DNA of 64,000 bases, taken from contig JAIEPU010000072.1 in NCBI GenBank assembly GCA_019748235.1, positions 1 through 64,000 on the forward strand. Reading direction: 5' to 3'. Made by a program: the position numbers and the translations under genes. Origin of the DNA: a bacterium (GTDB lineage: Bacteria; Planctomycetota; Planctomycetia; Kolteriales; Kolteriaceae). Below, in pieces: positions 54,205 through 63,385 of the stretch. Below the pieces are notes generated by a model that was not told the DNA's origin, searched no databases, and was given only the letters and a program-made list of their open reading frames with translations. Positions within the stretch are counted from its first letter, which is position 1. Each line of letters opens with the position of its first letter.

Positions 54205-56442
54205 TCAACGAGAGGCGCCCGATGTCTCTCCTACCAGCATCTTCATTTTCTTTTCGATTTGCTCTCGCTGCTGTTTGGCTTTGTTCGTTCGGGTGTCCGA
54301 GAGTAATTCGATCGCGCGTTTCCAAGCTTTCTCCGCATCCTTGGGCTTCTGCACTTTTAAGTATGCATCTCCCAGGTGTTCGAAAATGACGGCGTCCTGC
54401 CCCGAAGTCGATTCGGAGGCCTGTTTCAAGCTTTTGACCGCCCCTTCAAAGTCGCCCCGTTTGAACTGCACCCAGCCCAAACTGTCTAAGTATGCAGGCT
54501 CGTCAGGCTTCAGATTCAGCGCCTTGCGAATCAGCGTTTCGGCCTTATCGAGATTCATGTCGTGCTCAGCCCAGGTGTAACCAAGGTCGTTACTCAGTGT
54601 GGCCGTGAATGCCGGAGGAAGATTGGGAGTGTTATCGAGTAACTCGAGCATGAGCTTCTCGAACTCGGCCATCTCTCCCTTTTGACCTAGGATCGTGGCG
54701 AGAAGGTATTTGGCGTACGTCCCTTGTACGTGATTGGGAAATTCGGTGATGGTGTCGCGGCAAATCTTGATGGCATCGTCAAACGCTTCCCGCTGAAGGA
54801 AAATACGAGCCAGCGCTAATCGCGCCGTAATTACCTCGTCATTTCCCTTGTGCTCCTTGGCGAAGTCTTCGAGCAATTGGGTCGCTTCGTCCCCTCGACC
54901 TAGCGATTCGAGAGCGCGGGCACGATATTCGAGGAAAAGGATCTTCTGACCGGGATTGGCCTTTTCCGCCTGCTCGGCAATTTTGACGACATCCTCGTGC
55001 CGGTGGGCGTCAGACAAGAGTTCGACGAGAGTAAAGTAGATCTGCCCATCCGCGGGGCGGGTCTTGTCGTTCAAGCAGCGATTGAGGAATTCGATCGCGA
55101 TGTCGGTGTTCTTTGCTTTGATCGCCATGTCGGCCACCAGGAACGACGCGAAGAAGTTGTCGGGACTGTCGGGCTTGATTTCACGCGCACATTCCGCCGT
55201 TTTGGCGACAAGTTCCGGGTCTTTCGAAATTGCCTCGATTTGGTCGGTCACGAGGTCCATGCGAGAAGCGGTTCGCACCGCTTGCGTCATGAGCTCGAGA
55301 AGCTTCTTCGGCTCGCCCATTTTGCGGTAAAGTTTGGCGGTCAGATCAAGGGATGAGGCACGGCCTCGCAACCGTCGAAGTTGTTGCTGCGCTTGTTCGT
55401 ATTCCCCCGCCTCGATCAATTGTTCGGCATAAAACTCGCCGAGAACTTGGTTGTCCCCATCCACTTCCATCCATCGTTCCAGTTGGCCGAGCAGGTCCTT
55501 CTTGCGACCGAGCTTATCGAGGACATCGGCATATTTCTGGAAGGCTTCACGATTTTGGGAGCCAAGCGCGATGAATGTTTCGAGCTCACGAGCCGCTCGC
55601 TCGTAGTCTCCCTGGTCGTACGCGATCTCCGCGATGACGACGGCGAGGCGCTTACCTTTCTCGTCCTTTTTGCGTGCATTGTCGAGAATCTCGACTGCTT
55701 CCTTGAACCGGCCGGTCTTCGCCAGAGCGCGAGAGAGCTGCTCGTAGTCCTGGAACTTCCGTCGTTCGAGCTGTTTCTTTGCGAATTCGCCGAGATCGTG
55801 TTTGTCGGGGTTCTCTGTGTATTCGAGGATATCTCGAAGCGGTTCGATCGCTTCCTCGACTCGTCCCAGCGTGGTCAGGTATTGAGCGAGATCGCTTCGA
55901 ATTTGCAGGAATTCGCGAGGATCTTCTTCTGCCACCCCTTTGATAGCACTCGCCTTTTTGAGCATCTCAACGGCTTCGGGAAGCTTTCCCGCCTGCGCTT
56001 GCAGCGTCGACAAGACATGCAGCAATTGATAGTCGTCGGGATCAAGCTCAAGTGATCGCCGACCGTAATCCAGAGCTGCCCGAGTGTCGCTAGCCTGAAG
56101 GGCAAGAGGCACGACTTCCTGAAGAGCTGTCAGATTCTTTGGATCGAGTTCGAGCACTTTTTCGAACGTTCGGCGAGCATTCAAATTCTGTCGCCGACTT
56201 ACCTGTCCAAGCCCGATGACAAGTAGCTTCTTGGCTTCGAGCTTCGCCTTTTCTTCGTCCGTGACGGGTGCGGCAGGAGTGAAGGGTTGAAGTGGATCCT
56301 CGGGAACGCCCGAACTGGGGATCGATAGAGTATCTGACTTTTTTTCCGGCTCATCGGCAATGGAAGGAGCAATCGCGATAAAGAGGAGTCCGAGAGACAC
56401 CCAAAGGGGTTGCCGAATGAAGCGTGAATTGGATGTCCCCAT
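54205..56442 (-). CDS. Large exported TPR protein
   Basis: A 745-residue protein with a signal peptide (VSLGLLFIAIAPSIADE) and about 15 TPR motifs spread over nearly its whole length, e.g. ARRTFEKVLELDPKNLTALQEVV, ALDYGRRSLELDPDDYQLL and KAETLIRKALNLKPDEPAYLDSLGWVQFKRGDFEGAVK. These form a superhelical protein-binding scaffold. The Glu/Asp- and Lys-rich surface is usual. No other domain is seen. ATG 56442 opens onto the signal peptide. It lies upstream of the yebC-family gene and may share its transcript. Confidence 0.9.
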   Translation of the reverse strand: MGTSNSRFIRQPLWVSLGLLFIAIAPSIADEPEKKSDTLSIPSSGVPEDPLQPFTPAAPVTDEEKAKLEAKKLLVIGLGQVSRRQNLNARRTFEKVLELDPKNLTALQEVVPLALQASDTRAALDYGRRSLELDPDDYQLLHVLSTLQAQAGKLPEAVEMLKKASAIKGVAEEDPREFLQIRSDLAQYLTTLGRVEEAIEPLRDILEYTENPDKHDLGEFAKKQLERRKFQDYEQLSRALAKTGRFKEAVEILDNARKKDEKGKRLAVVIAEIAYDQGDYERAARELETFIALGSQNREAFQKYADVLDKLGRKKDLLGQLERWMEVDGDNQVLGEFYAEQLIEAGEYEQAQQQLRRLRGRASSLDLTAKLYRKMGEPKKLLELMTQAVRTASRMDLVTDQIEAISKDPELVAKTAECAREIKPDSPDNFFASFLVADMAIKAKNTDIAIEFLNRCLNDKTRPADGQIYFTLVELLSDAHRHEDVVKIAEQAEKANPGQKILFLEYRARALESLGRGDEATQLLEDFAKEHKGNDEVITARLALARIFLQREAFDDAIKICRDTITEFPNHVQGTYAKYLLATILGQKGEMAEFEKLMLELLDNTPNLPPAFTATLSNDLGYTWAEHDMNLDKAETLIRKALNLKPDEPAYLDSLGWVQFKRGDFEGAVKSLKQASESTSGQDAVIFEHLGDAYLKVQKPKDAEKAWKRAIELLSDTRTNKAKQQREQIEKKMKMLVGETSGASR

Positions 56443-56831
56443 AAAGTAATCCTCCGACTCCCTCGATTGAGGGAAGATGATGAACTCAAACTAGCAATAG
56501 AAGAGAACTTCCGCCAGTCGGGTCCTCGATCGTCGAATATCGGGCGGTGCGCCGACAGTACCTCGAATTGTATCAATATTTGATGGACCGGTGATCAGTA
56601 ATTGGCTTGTGACGCTCCGGGGCACTTCCACTCCGCCATCTGATTCGCTTCTTTCTTCAAAGCACGCGTCATTACTGTTACGATTCGAATCCAAGGGGTT
56701 GGGGCATCAAATCAAAAGTGGTTGGAAGACACTTCGCGGACTGATGGAAGCCCGTGAGGAAGTCTCACTCTTTTCATCACCCATCCCACGCCATTCTTCG
56801 TGCAGTGAAATCTCTCACGAGTCGATGATTC
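56443..56831. other. Divergent intergenic region
   Basis: 389 bases between the TPR gene and the Nramp-related transporter gene. ORFs here (56591-56866 plus, 56491-56694 minus) look like shadows. No clear promoter or operator is visible, although both transcripts should start here. Confidence 0.35.
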
Positions 56832-58550
56832 ATGACCAAATTGTCCGCGCCACCCTTGACGTCTGATCTCGCTCCACCGAGCGATGTAATTCTCGAGCGC
56901 ATTCCGGCGGGCTGCCTACCCCCTTGGGAAGTCGGGGAGTTGCCGACACCTCCCAAGTTGGAGTGGAATCTTCGTGGGATGATCGGTCCAGGCCTGCTGA
57001 TGGCGGGTGCCGCGATCGGGGGAGGCGAGTGGCTCATGGGCCCGGCCGTCACCGCGAATTACGGCGGGGCGATCATGTGGCTCGCGACGATCAGCATCGT
57101 CACGCAGGTCTTCTACAACCTTGAAGTCATGCGCTACGCGCTCTACTGTGGCGAGCCGATCTTCGTTGGATTCTTTCGGATGTTACCGGGCCCGAAATTC
57201 TGGGCGGCGTTTTATCTCTTCATCGACTTCTTCGGTCTTTGGCCCTATTTGGCGGCGAATGCAGCCGTCCCACTGTCGGCGGCCATTCTCGGCCATTTGC
57301 CAGGCGTTCCACCGACCCAGTATCAGACGAATGCAGAAGTCGCAGCTTGGTCAGGTATCGACGTTGCAACCATTGAGCAGATCCGCCTTGAGCCGAAGAA
57401 GTTCGGGAATGATGTGGGACTCACTCCTTATCCCGCTCCCATCGCCCAGAAAATGCAGAGTGAGCAGCGCCTGACGCGCTGGTCCGCGTACGGGATCTTC
57501 GTTGCCTCTTTCCTTCCCCTTGTCTTCGGAGGAAAGATCTACGTCGCGCTTCTTCGAATCATGGTGGTGAAGATCATTCTGGTGCTCGGATACTTGCTTT
57601 TTCTAGCGTGGATGCTCGTCCAATGGGACACAGCACTCGAAGTCTTCGCAGGCTTTGCTTTCCTCAGTAAGTCGTCAGGAGGAACCTGGGGATTCGGCTT
57701 ACCTCCGATAGGGTCCGGAGTGCCGATCGATTGGGCGTTGCTCGGAGCGTTTGCGGCGGTGGCGGGGCAGGGGGGAATGAACAACTCCCAATTCTCAAGC
57801 TATGTCCGCGATCGTGGATGGGGAATGGGAAGCAAGACCGGCGCGATCGCGAGCTTGGTCGGTGGGGAAGGAGTAACGCTCTCTCACGACGGCGTCGCAT
57901 TCGACGTGCATAAGACTCCGATCAGCAAATGGCGCGGATGGCTGAGCGTCGTACATCGAGATCAATGGGCGATCTGGCTCATCGGTTGCATCCTCGGAAT
58001 GGCGATTCCGTCCCTTATCTCCCTCCAGCTTCTCCGAGGACAATCCGTGAGTGGTAATGCCGTCGCGGCTGCCACCGCACAAGCGGTCATCAATCACACG
58101 GGTTCGACGATTTTCTGGTCGTTAACCCTTCTGTGCGGCTTTCTCGTTCTCGCCCCGAATCAGATTTCCGCGACTGATGGCCTGCTCAGGCGCTGGACTG
58201 ATGTCCTTTGGGCCGGGCATCCCAAACTTCGCGACATGCCGCACGATCGTGTTCGATTCGTCTACTTCACACTTCTGGCACTCTATTTCGTTTGGGGGCT
58301 CATCATCCTGGTTTGGATCGGCGATCAACCAATGTTGCTCATGAAAGCAAGTGGCGTCATCATGAATTTCATCCTCGGCTTTTCCGCGTTTCACACACTG
58401 GCGGTCAACCTGTTCCTCCTTCCAAAACCTCTCCGGCCTGGTTGGATTTCGCGAATCGGTCCGGTCGCATGTGGAGTATTCTTCATTGCGATCGCCGCCC
58501 TTGGAACGCCGAATGTCTGGGGAGAAATCACCAAGGCGATGGGGATGTAG
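56832..58550 (+). CDS. Nramp-related transporter with atypical metal-site motifs
   Basis: A 572-residue polytopic protein with about 11-12 hydrophobic segments and a 50-residue soluble N-terminus. The TM1 start GMIGPGLLMAGAAIGGGEW aligns with the Nramp signature GPGxxxxxGyxDPGN, but the metal-binding Asp and Asn of DPGN are replaced: this region reads AAIGGGEW. The TM6 region is GQGGMNNSQFSSYVRDRGWG, without the MPHN/MxxH-type Met. Nramp relatives without these residues exist and may carry other ions; the substrate is not predictable. It may be a planctomycete-specific branch. A 10-bp hairpin follows the stop. Confidence 0.72.
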   Translation: MTKLSAPPLTSDLAPPSDVILERIPAGCLPPWEVGELPTPPKLEWNLRGMIGPGLLMAGAAIGGGEWLMGPAVTANYGGAIMWLATISIVTQVFYNLEVMRYALYCGEPIFVGFFRMLPGPKFWAAFYLFIDFFGLWPYLAANAAVPLSAAILGHLPGVPPTQYQTNAEVAAWSGIDVATIEQIRLEPKKFGNDVGLTPYPAPIAQKMQSEQRLTRWSAYGIFVASFLPLVFGGKIYVALLRIMVVKIILVLGYLLFLAWMLVQWDTALEVFAGFAFLSKSSGGTWGFGLPPIGSGVPIDWALLGAFAAVAGQGGMNNSQFSSYVRDRGWGMGSKTGAIASLVGGEGVTLSHDGVAFDVHKTPISKWRGWLSVVHRDQWAIWLIGCILGMAIPSLISLQLLRGQSVSGNAVAAATAQAVINHTGSTIFWSLTLLCGFLVLAPNQISATDGLLRRWTDVLWAGHPKLRDMPHDRVRFVYFTLLALYFVWGLIILVWIGDQPMLLMKASGVIMNFILGFSAFHTLAVNLFLLPKPLRPGWISRIGPVACGVFFIAIAALGTPNVWGEITKAMGM

Positions 58551-58569
58551 CTGATGCGCGATCTTCATC

Positions 58570-58594
58570 ATCACGAATTCACGTAATTCGTGAT
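58570..58594. terminator. Perfect 10-bp inverted repeat after the transporter gene
   Basis: ATCACGAATT - CACGT - AATTCGTGAT, 20 bases after the transporter stop. No T-tract follows, so it may be a weak terminator or an operator-type palindrome for the ABC transporter genes downstream. Confidence 0.5.
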
Positions 58595-58737
58595 TCACAA
58601 TGAATCTAACTCTGCATGACAAAGAAATATTCTCGCCTGTGTGACGCGGGAATCTTCGACTCGACCCCTTGGGCTGATAAAATTGACCATGCGGAATGAA
58701 GAGTCTCGTCCAGGTGAGTTGAAAAAGGGAATGGCTT

Positions 58738-59676
58738 GTGCCCAGGGAACCCATTCTCGAAGTTGAATCGCTCATCAAAGATTACGGACCCGTTCGAGCG
58801 CTCGACGGCGTCAGCTTCGCGGTTAGTGAAGGAGAGATGTTTGGCCTTCTGGGGCCGAACGGTGCAGGGAAAACCACCCTTCTTTCAATCATCTCATGTC
58901 TCATTCGATCGACCAGCGGCCGGGCGACGTTATTCGGCAAAGAGCTTTCCCCCAACAATCGATTGATTCGACAGCAGATCGGCATCGTGCCGCAAGAGTC
59001 GGCGCTTTATGACGACCTTTCGGCGCGAGAGAATCTCAGCTTTTTCGGCAAGCTGTACGGCATGGGAGGGGCTTCGCTACGTAAACGTATTGACGATGTC
59101 CTGCAAGCGATTGGCCTAGCTGACCGGGCGACGCGGCGCGTGGGGACATTTTCCGGCGGTATGAAGCGGCGGCTCAATCTTGGGGTCGCTATCATCCATG
59201 AGCCAAGGCTCCTTCTCTTGGATGAACCGACCACCGGCGTCGATCCCCAGTCTCGAAATCATCTCTTCGACGAGATTCGACGAATCAACCAAGCGGGCAT
59301 GGCGATCATTTACACGAGCCATTACGTCAGCGAGGTCGAATCGCTCTGCAATCGCGTGGCGATCATGGATCATGGTCGATTGATTGCCTGCGATGAACTC
59401 GATGTGTTGATGCAACATCTTCAAAGTGTGATCCGTTTCCGCGTCACCCCCGATCCGACGCCTCTGGTCAGTCGACTGGTCACGCGAGACGATATCGTCG
59501 TGCGCACCACGGAAGATAATGCCATCGAAATCGAATGTAACGAAATCAAGACGACGCTCATTCAAGTGATGACGCTGCTCAACGAACTGCAACTCGGTCT
59601 CGTTTCCCTCGAAACGGAGGAGCCGAGTCTCGAGCACGTTTTCCTACATTTGACGGGGAAGGCACTCCGTGATTGA
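58738..59676 (+). CDS. ABC transporter ATP-binding protein
   Basis: A 312-residue ABC ATPase, with Walker A GPNGAGKTTLLS (about 40-51), Q-loop GIVPQES, signature FSGGMKRRLNLGVAI and Walker B LLLLDEPTTGVDP. A C-terminal 80-residue domain follows, as in drug or Na+ exporters of the NatA/CcmA-like group. GTG start behind AAGGGA. It pairs with the permease gene that overlaps its last 8 bases. The substrate exported is unknown. Confidence 0.95.
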   Translation: MPREPILEVESLIKDYGPVRALDGVSFAVSEGEMFGLLGPNGAGKTTLLSIISCLIRSTSGRATLFGKELSPNNRLIRQQIGIVPQESALYDDLSARENLSFFGKLYGMGGASLRKRIDDVLQAIGLADRATRRVGTFSGGMKRRLNLGVAIIHEPRLLLLDEPTTGVDPQSRNHLFDEIRRINQAGMAIIYTSHYVSEVESLCNRVAIMDHGRLIACDELDVLMQHLQSVIRFRVTPDPTPLVSRLVTRDDIVVRTTEDNAIEIECNEIKTTLIQVMTLLNELQLGLVSLETEEPSLEHVFLHLTGKALRD

Positions 59677-61069
59677 GAAATACCGCCCGCTGGCAACGCC
59701 ATTCTTCGTGATTTGGACGATGGCCAAAAAGGATCTCCGCGTTCTCTTGCGCGATAGACGCTCGGTCGTCATTTTGCTGGCGATGCCGCTCGTCTTCATC
59801 TTTGTGCTTGGCATATCGTTGGGGGAAGGATTCGGACAGAAGCCCGACGATAGGCTTCGCATCTCCATCGTCGATCTCGATGTTCGCTACGTTCCCACAG
59901 ACATCAAGGAAAAGGTCTCTAAGAACTCGAAGGCGAAGACGGCCGAGGCATTCCCATCGGGAACCTGGTCCCAGGTCATGAAAGACGATCTCGCGCAGGC
60001 GGCGGGAATCAAGCTCGAGATCATCCCCACGCGCGAGATGGCCGAGCAGTTGGTGCGCGATGGACAACGGGCGGCGGTGATCGTTTTCGGACCAGAGTTC
60101 AGTGATCGCGTCTATCACTGTTCCTTCCTGGCGGACGGCCTCAATCCTCTTTTCCGTGACGGCGTTAACTTGTCCATTCTCGACGCGGAGATCATTCGTG
60201 ACCCGACTCAGCTTGCCGCATCGTCGATTATCGAGCAGGTGATCCAGGTCTCCGCCCTTCGCGTCGTCATCCCTTGGATGATCGGAACGGCGTTCCGCGA
60301 AGTGGGGGACCGAATGGGTGGGTTTGTGCAGTCCGGCATCACCAAGATGTTCCCCAATTACAACTTTCTCGCGTTCACGTGGACCGGCCTGACGAAGGCC
60401 GAAGAGAGGAAAACGCCGGTGGTGGCGACCAACCTCGACGAAGTCTCGACCGGATTGCTCAAACGGGGCTCGTATCGCTACCAGGTGCTCGTGCCGTCAT
60501 ACACCGTCATGTTTTCGTTCTTCCTTGCACTGACGTGCGGTGGACTGTTTGCCGCTGAACGTCGACAGGGAACGTTGAAGCGACTGGCGGCCGCGCCTCT
60601 CTCTCGCGCTCAGATCATTCTGGGCAAATTGTTTCCCTGCCTGTTGACCGCCATTCTGCAGGGGACATTCCTCATGACGATGGGGAAACTCGTCTTTGGC
60701 ATGAAGTGGGGGAACCAGCCGGGATGGATGTTCGGCGTCATCCTATCGACGGCGATCGCCGCCAGCGGGATGGCCATGCTTGTAGCGACACTTGCGCGAA
60801 CGGAAACACAAGTGATGATCTATGGAACCATGGCTGTCCTGATGATGGCCGGGATTAGCGGATGTCTCATGCCGCGTGAATTGATGCCGGAACAGATGAA
60901 GGAATTCAGCCGCATCACCCCACACGCCTGGGCACTCGACGCGTACGCGCAATTACTTCTTAACCCGGTCCCGAATATTATGATCGTCGCGAATGCCTGC
61001 TTCATGCTGCTCGGGTTCGGTGTCGTATTCCTGGGGCTCGCTTGGACGATGTTAAAGCTGGAGACATAG
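59669..61069 (+). CDS. ABC-2 type transporter permease
   Basis: A 466-residue ABC-2 permease. One membrane helix near the N-terminus (about 28-48, VILLAMPLVFIFVLGISLG) is followed by a large outside domain (about 50-275) and five more helices in the C-terminal 200 residues (MFSFFLALTCGGLFAAERRQGTLKRL is the linking helix). This is the layout of drug- or lipid-exporting ABC-2 systems (NatB/YhhJ type). It overlaps the ATPase gene by 8 bases and starts with GTG, so the two are coupled and make a complete exporter. Confidence 0.92.
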   Translation: MIEKYRPLATPFFVIWTMAKKDLRVLLRDRRSVVILLAMPLVFIFVLGISLGEGFGQKPDDRLRISIVDLDVRYVPTDIKEKVSKNSKAKTAEAFPSGTWSQVMKDDLAQAAGIKLEIIPTREMAEQLVRDGQRAAVIVFGPEFSDRVYHCSFLADGLNPLFRDGVNLSILDAEIIRDPTQLAASSIIEQVIQVSALRVVIPWMIGTAFREVGDRMGGFVQSGITKMFPNYNFLAFTWTGLTKAEERKTPVVATNLDEVSTGLLKRGSYRYQVLVPSYTVMFSFFLALTCGGLFAAERRQGTLKRLAAAPLSRAQIILGKLFPCLLTAILQGTFLMTMGKLVFGMKWGNQPGWMFGVILSTAIAASGMAMLVATLARTETQVMIYGTMAVLMMAGISGCLMPRELMPEQMKEFSRITPHAWALDAYAQLLLNPVPNIMIVANACFMLLGFGVVFLGLAWTMLKLET

Positions 61070-61080
61070 CACCATTCCAC

Positions 61081-63243
61081 TCAAGCATGGGCTCGCAATA
61101 ACCTGAGTCCATTGGCTATGACGAGGAGAGATGCTCCGGTATCCGCCGCGATCGCCGCCCAAAGCGAAGCGAACCCGGCCAAGGTCAAAACCACGAACAC
61201 GGCCTTCACACCGAGTGAGAAAAAGACGTTTTGCCGGATGACTCCTACCGTACGGCGGGAATGTCGAATCAGCCATGGAACAGCGCTCAAATCATCTGAC
61301 ATGAGAGCCACGTCAGCCGCCTCAATAGCAGCGTCTGAGCCCATCGCTCCCATTGCGATCCCGAGTGTTGATCGGGCGAGCGCAGGAGCATCGTTGACGC
61401 CGTCACCGACCATCCCAACGAACTGATACTTGTTGAGTAGTTCGTCGAGTGCAGAAAGCTTGTCTGCGGGCAAGAGTTCCGCTCGCACCTCATCAAGACC
61501 TGCTTCCCGCGCGATCGATTCGGCTGTGGGGCGATTGTCTCCCGTAAGTAGGACGAGTGGGCGAACGTTCAACACATGAAGCTCGTCGATCACTGACTTC
61601 GCATCGGGGCGAATGGGATCGGCCACTGCGATCATCCCACAGACGTGGTCATCCTTGCCGACCACAATCACACTCGAGCCCGCCGCGGAAAGTCGCTCGG
61701 CAGATTCATGCAGTTCGGGAGTCTCCTGGCTTCGTTCCTCGAGAAAACGGTGCGATCCGAGCCAAGTCGTGTTGCCGTTGATCTTTGAGGTCATCCCTTT
61801 CCCTTGGATCGTTCGAACATCGTCCGCGGGCTGAAAGGAAACGCCGCGATCACGGGCAGCGACGAGGATTGCTTTTGCCAGTGGGTGCTCCGAACGGCTC
61901 TCGATGGCCGCTGCCGTCGCGAGAATTTCCTCCTTCGTATGGCTGACTTCGGGAAGGATATCGTTGACGGTCGGGCGTCCAAGCGTGATGGTGCCGGTCT
62001 TATCCATCGCAAGTGCGCGAAGAGTTCCCGCGACTTCGACGAATCGTCCACCCTTGATCAGTATTCCTCGATGCGCGGCGGCGGTCATCGCCGCGACGAT
62101 GCTGACAGGGGTCGAGATAACAAGAGCGCAGGGGCACGCGATGACGAGCAACACGAGCCCCTTGTAGAACCACTCGTTCCATGTTCCGAAACCTGCGATC
62201 GGCGGCACCAGAATGATCAGGATTGCGAAAACTAAAACGGTCGGCGTGTAGGTGCGGGCGAAGACTTCCACCCACTGCTCGCTTGCTGACTTTTGTTGCT
62301 GGGCATCCGCGACAAGGCTGATGATGCGGGCAATGGCGGAATCATCGGCCCGTCGCGTCGTGGTGACTTCGACCGCACCGTCTTCATTGATCGTGCCGGC
62401 AAAGACTTGATCACCAGGCCGCTTGGGAACAGGCATTGATTCGCCGGTGATCGGAGCTTGATTCGCACTGGTTTCACCGACCGCGATGATGCCGTCGAGT
62501 GGAAATCGATCTCCCGGCTGAACAGCGATCCGAGTCCCGATCTCGACATCTTTAGCATCCACCGTTTGCAGCGATCCATCAGGCGACAGGACTCTTGCTT
62601 TCTCGGGGCTCAGTTCCATCAGTGCGCCAATCGCTCGACGTGCCCGCCCGACACTCCACGATTCAAGCCAGAGGGAAAGGGAGAAGAGAAAGGCGACCGT
62701 CGCCGCTTCGGGCACTTGTCCGATGACGATCGCGCCGATCACCGCCACGGTCATCAAGACGTTCATGTCGAGCCTGAAACGTCGAGCTGAGTGGATCGCT
62801 TTCGGAAAGACGAACCATCCCCCCGACAAAATCGCCAGCAGGTAAGGAATCCATGCGGCGAGAGAAAGCGTCCCTTCCTCAACGCCGAGGGCTGTGCGCC
62901 ATCCATGTAGTAGCGAGTGGAGCGCGAGTCCCAAGAGAAGGGAAGCACCACTCAGCGTCATCGCAAGTGACTGGGGGGAGTGACCGGACTGAATGGGATC
63001 AGAAGTCGACGCCTCCGTAATCCATGGCTGCGCCTTCAATCCCGCCCGACGAACACCTTCGACGATCGCGTTTTCCGACGTCCGATCATCGAATTCAACC
63101 GACATCTTGCCGTTGAGAATATTTAAGGAGAGTTTTTGAACTCCAATCTGGGGAAGGAGTTCGGCTTCGATCGCAGCCGTCTCTTCGGCGCAGTCCATTC
63201 CAAGAATCTTGAATTCAGCGCGGCGAACGGAGTGGTCATTCAT
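61081..63243 (-). CDS. Zn2+/Cd2+-type heavy-metal P1B-ATPase
   Basis: A 720-residue P-type ATPase that exports a divalent soft metal. The N-terminal HMA domain has GMDCAEETAAIE: the first metal Cys is kept and the second replaced by Glu, as in several CadA/ZntA-like proteins. A further 200 residues of membrane helices lead to the actuator loop (TGESMPVPK), the CPC membrane motif (IACPCALVIS), the phosphorylated Asp (DKTGTI), and GDGVNDAPALARS. Asp in the last helices (AADTGASLLV) is the P1B-2 (Zn/Cd/Pb) signature. ATG 63243. It is divergent from the truncated DUF1559 gene; no metal regulator gene is adjacent. Confidence 0.94.
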   Translation of the reverse strand: MNDHSVRRAEFKILGMDCAEETAAIEAELLPQIGVQKLSLNILNGKMSVEFDDRTSENAIVEGVRRAGLKAQPWITEASTSDPIQSGHSPQSLAMTLSGASLLLGLALHSLLHGWRTALGVEEGTLSLAAWIPYLLAILSGGWFVFPKAIHSARRFRLDMNVLMTVAVIGAIVIGQVPEAATVAFLFSLSLWLESWSVGRARRAIGALMELSPEKARVLSPDGSLQTVDAKDVEIGTRIAVQPGDRFPLDGIIAVGETSANQAPITGESMPVPKRPGDQVFAGTINEDGAVEVTTTRRADDSAIARIISLVADAQQQKSASEQWVEVFARTYTPTVLVFAILIILVPPIAGFGTWNEWFYKGLVLLVIACPCALVISTPVSIVAAMTAAAHRGILIKGGRFVEVAGTLRALAMDKTGTITLGRPTVNDILPEVSHTKEEILATAAAIESRSEHPLAKAILVAARDRGVSFQPADDVRTIQGKGMTSKINGNTTWLGSHRFLEERSQETPELHESAERLSAAGSSVIVVGKDDHVCGMIAVADPIRPDAKSVIDELHVLNVRPLVLLTGDNRPTAESIAREAGLDEVRAELLPADKLSALDELLNKYQFVGMVGDGVNDAPALARSTLGIAMGAMGSDAAIEAADVALMSDDLSAVPWLIRHSRRTVGVIRQNVFFSLGVKAVFVVLTLAGFASLWAAIAADTGASLLVIANGLRLLRAHA

Positions 63244-63300
63244 GCACTCATTCTACTCGTCTCAACTTTTTCGAACCGGCAGGCGAGCCCGTCTTTTTTG

Positions 63301-63329
63301 TTGACACTCCGGTTAATCGCTTTAGCTTA
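63301..63329 (+). promoter_or_regulatory. Possible sigma-70 promoter
   Basis: TTGACA at 63301 is a perfect -35; at 17 bases the -10 would be AGCTTA, a poor match. It sits directly before the Fur-like repeat, so the pairing is reasonable but unproven. Confidence 0.3.
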
Positions 63330-63336
63330 ATGGAAC

Positions 63337-63351
63337 TGAGACTCAGTATCA
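63337..63351. promoter_or_regulatory. Fur-family 7-1-7 box candidate
   Basis: TGAGACT-C-AGTATCA. The arms are inverted except at one position (TGAGACT against TGATACT), and it matches the TGAGAATCATTCTCA variant of the Fur box at 12 of 15 positions. It lies 35 bases before the DUF1559 start and 94 bases from the divergent metal ATPase, downstream of the TTGACA. It could let an iron or zinc repressor (Fur or Zur) block either gene. Confidence 0.4.
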
Positions 63352-63385
63352 CTCGGAAAGTCAACTCCAAAAGGATGGTCATTTC

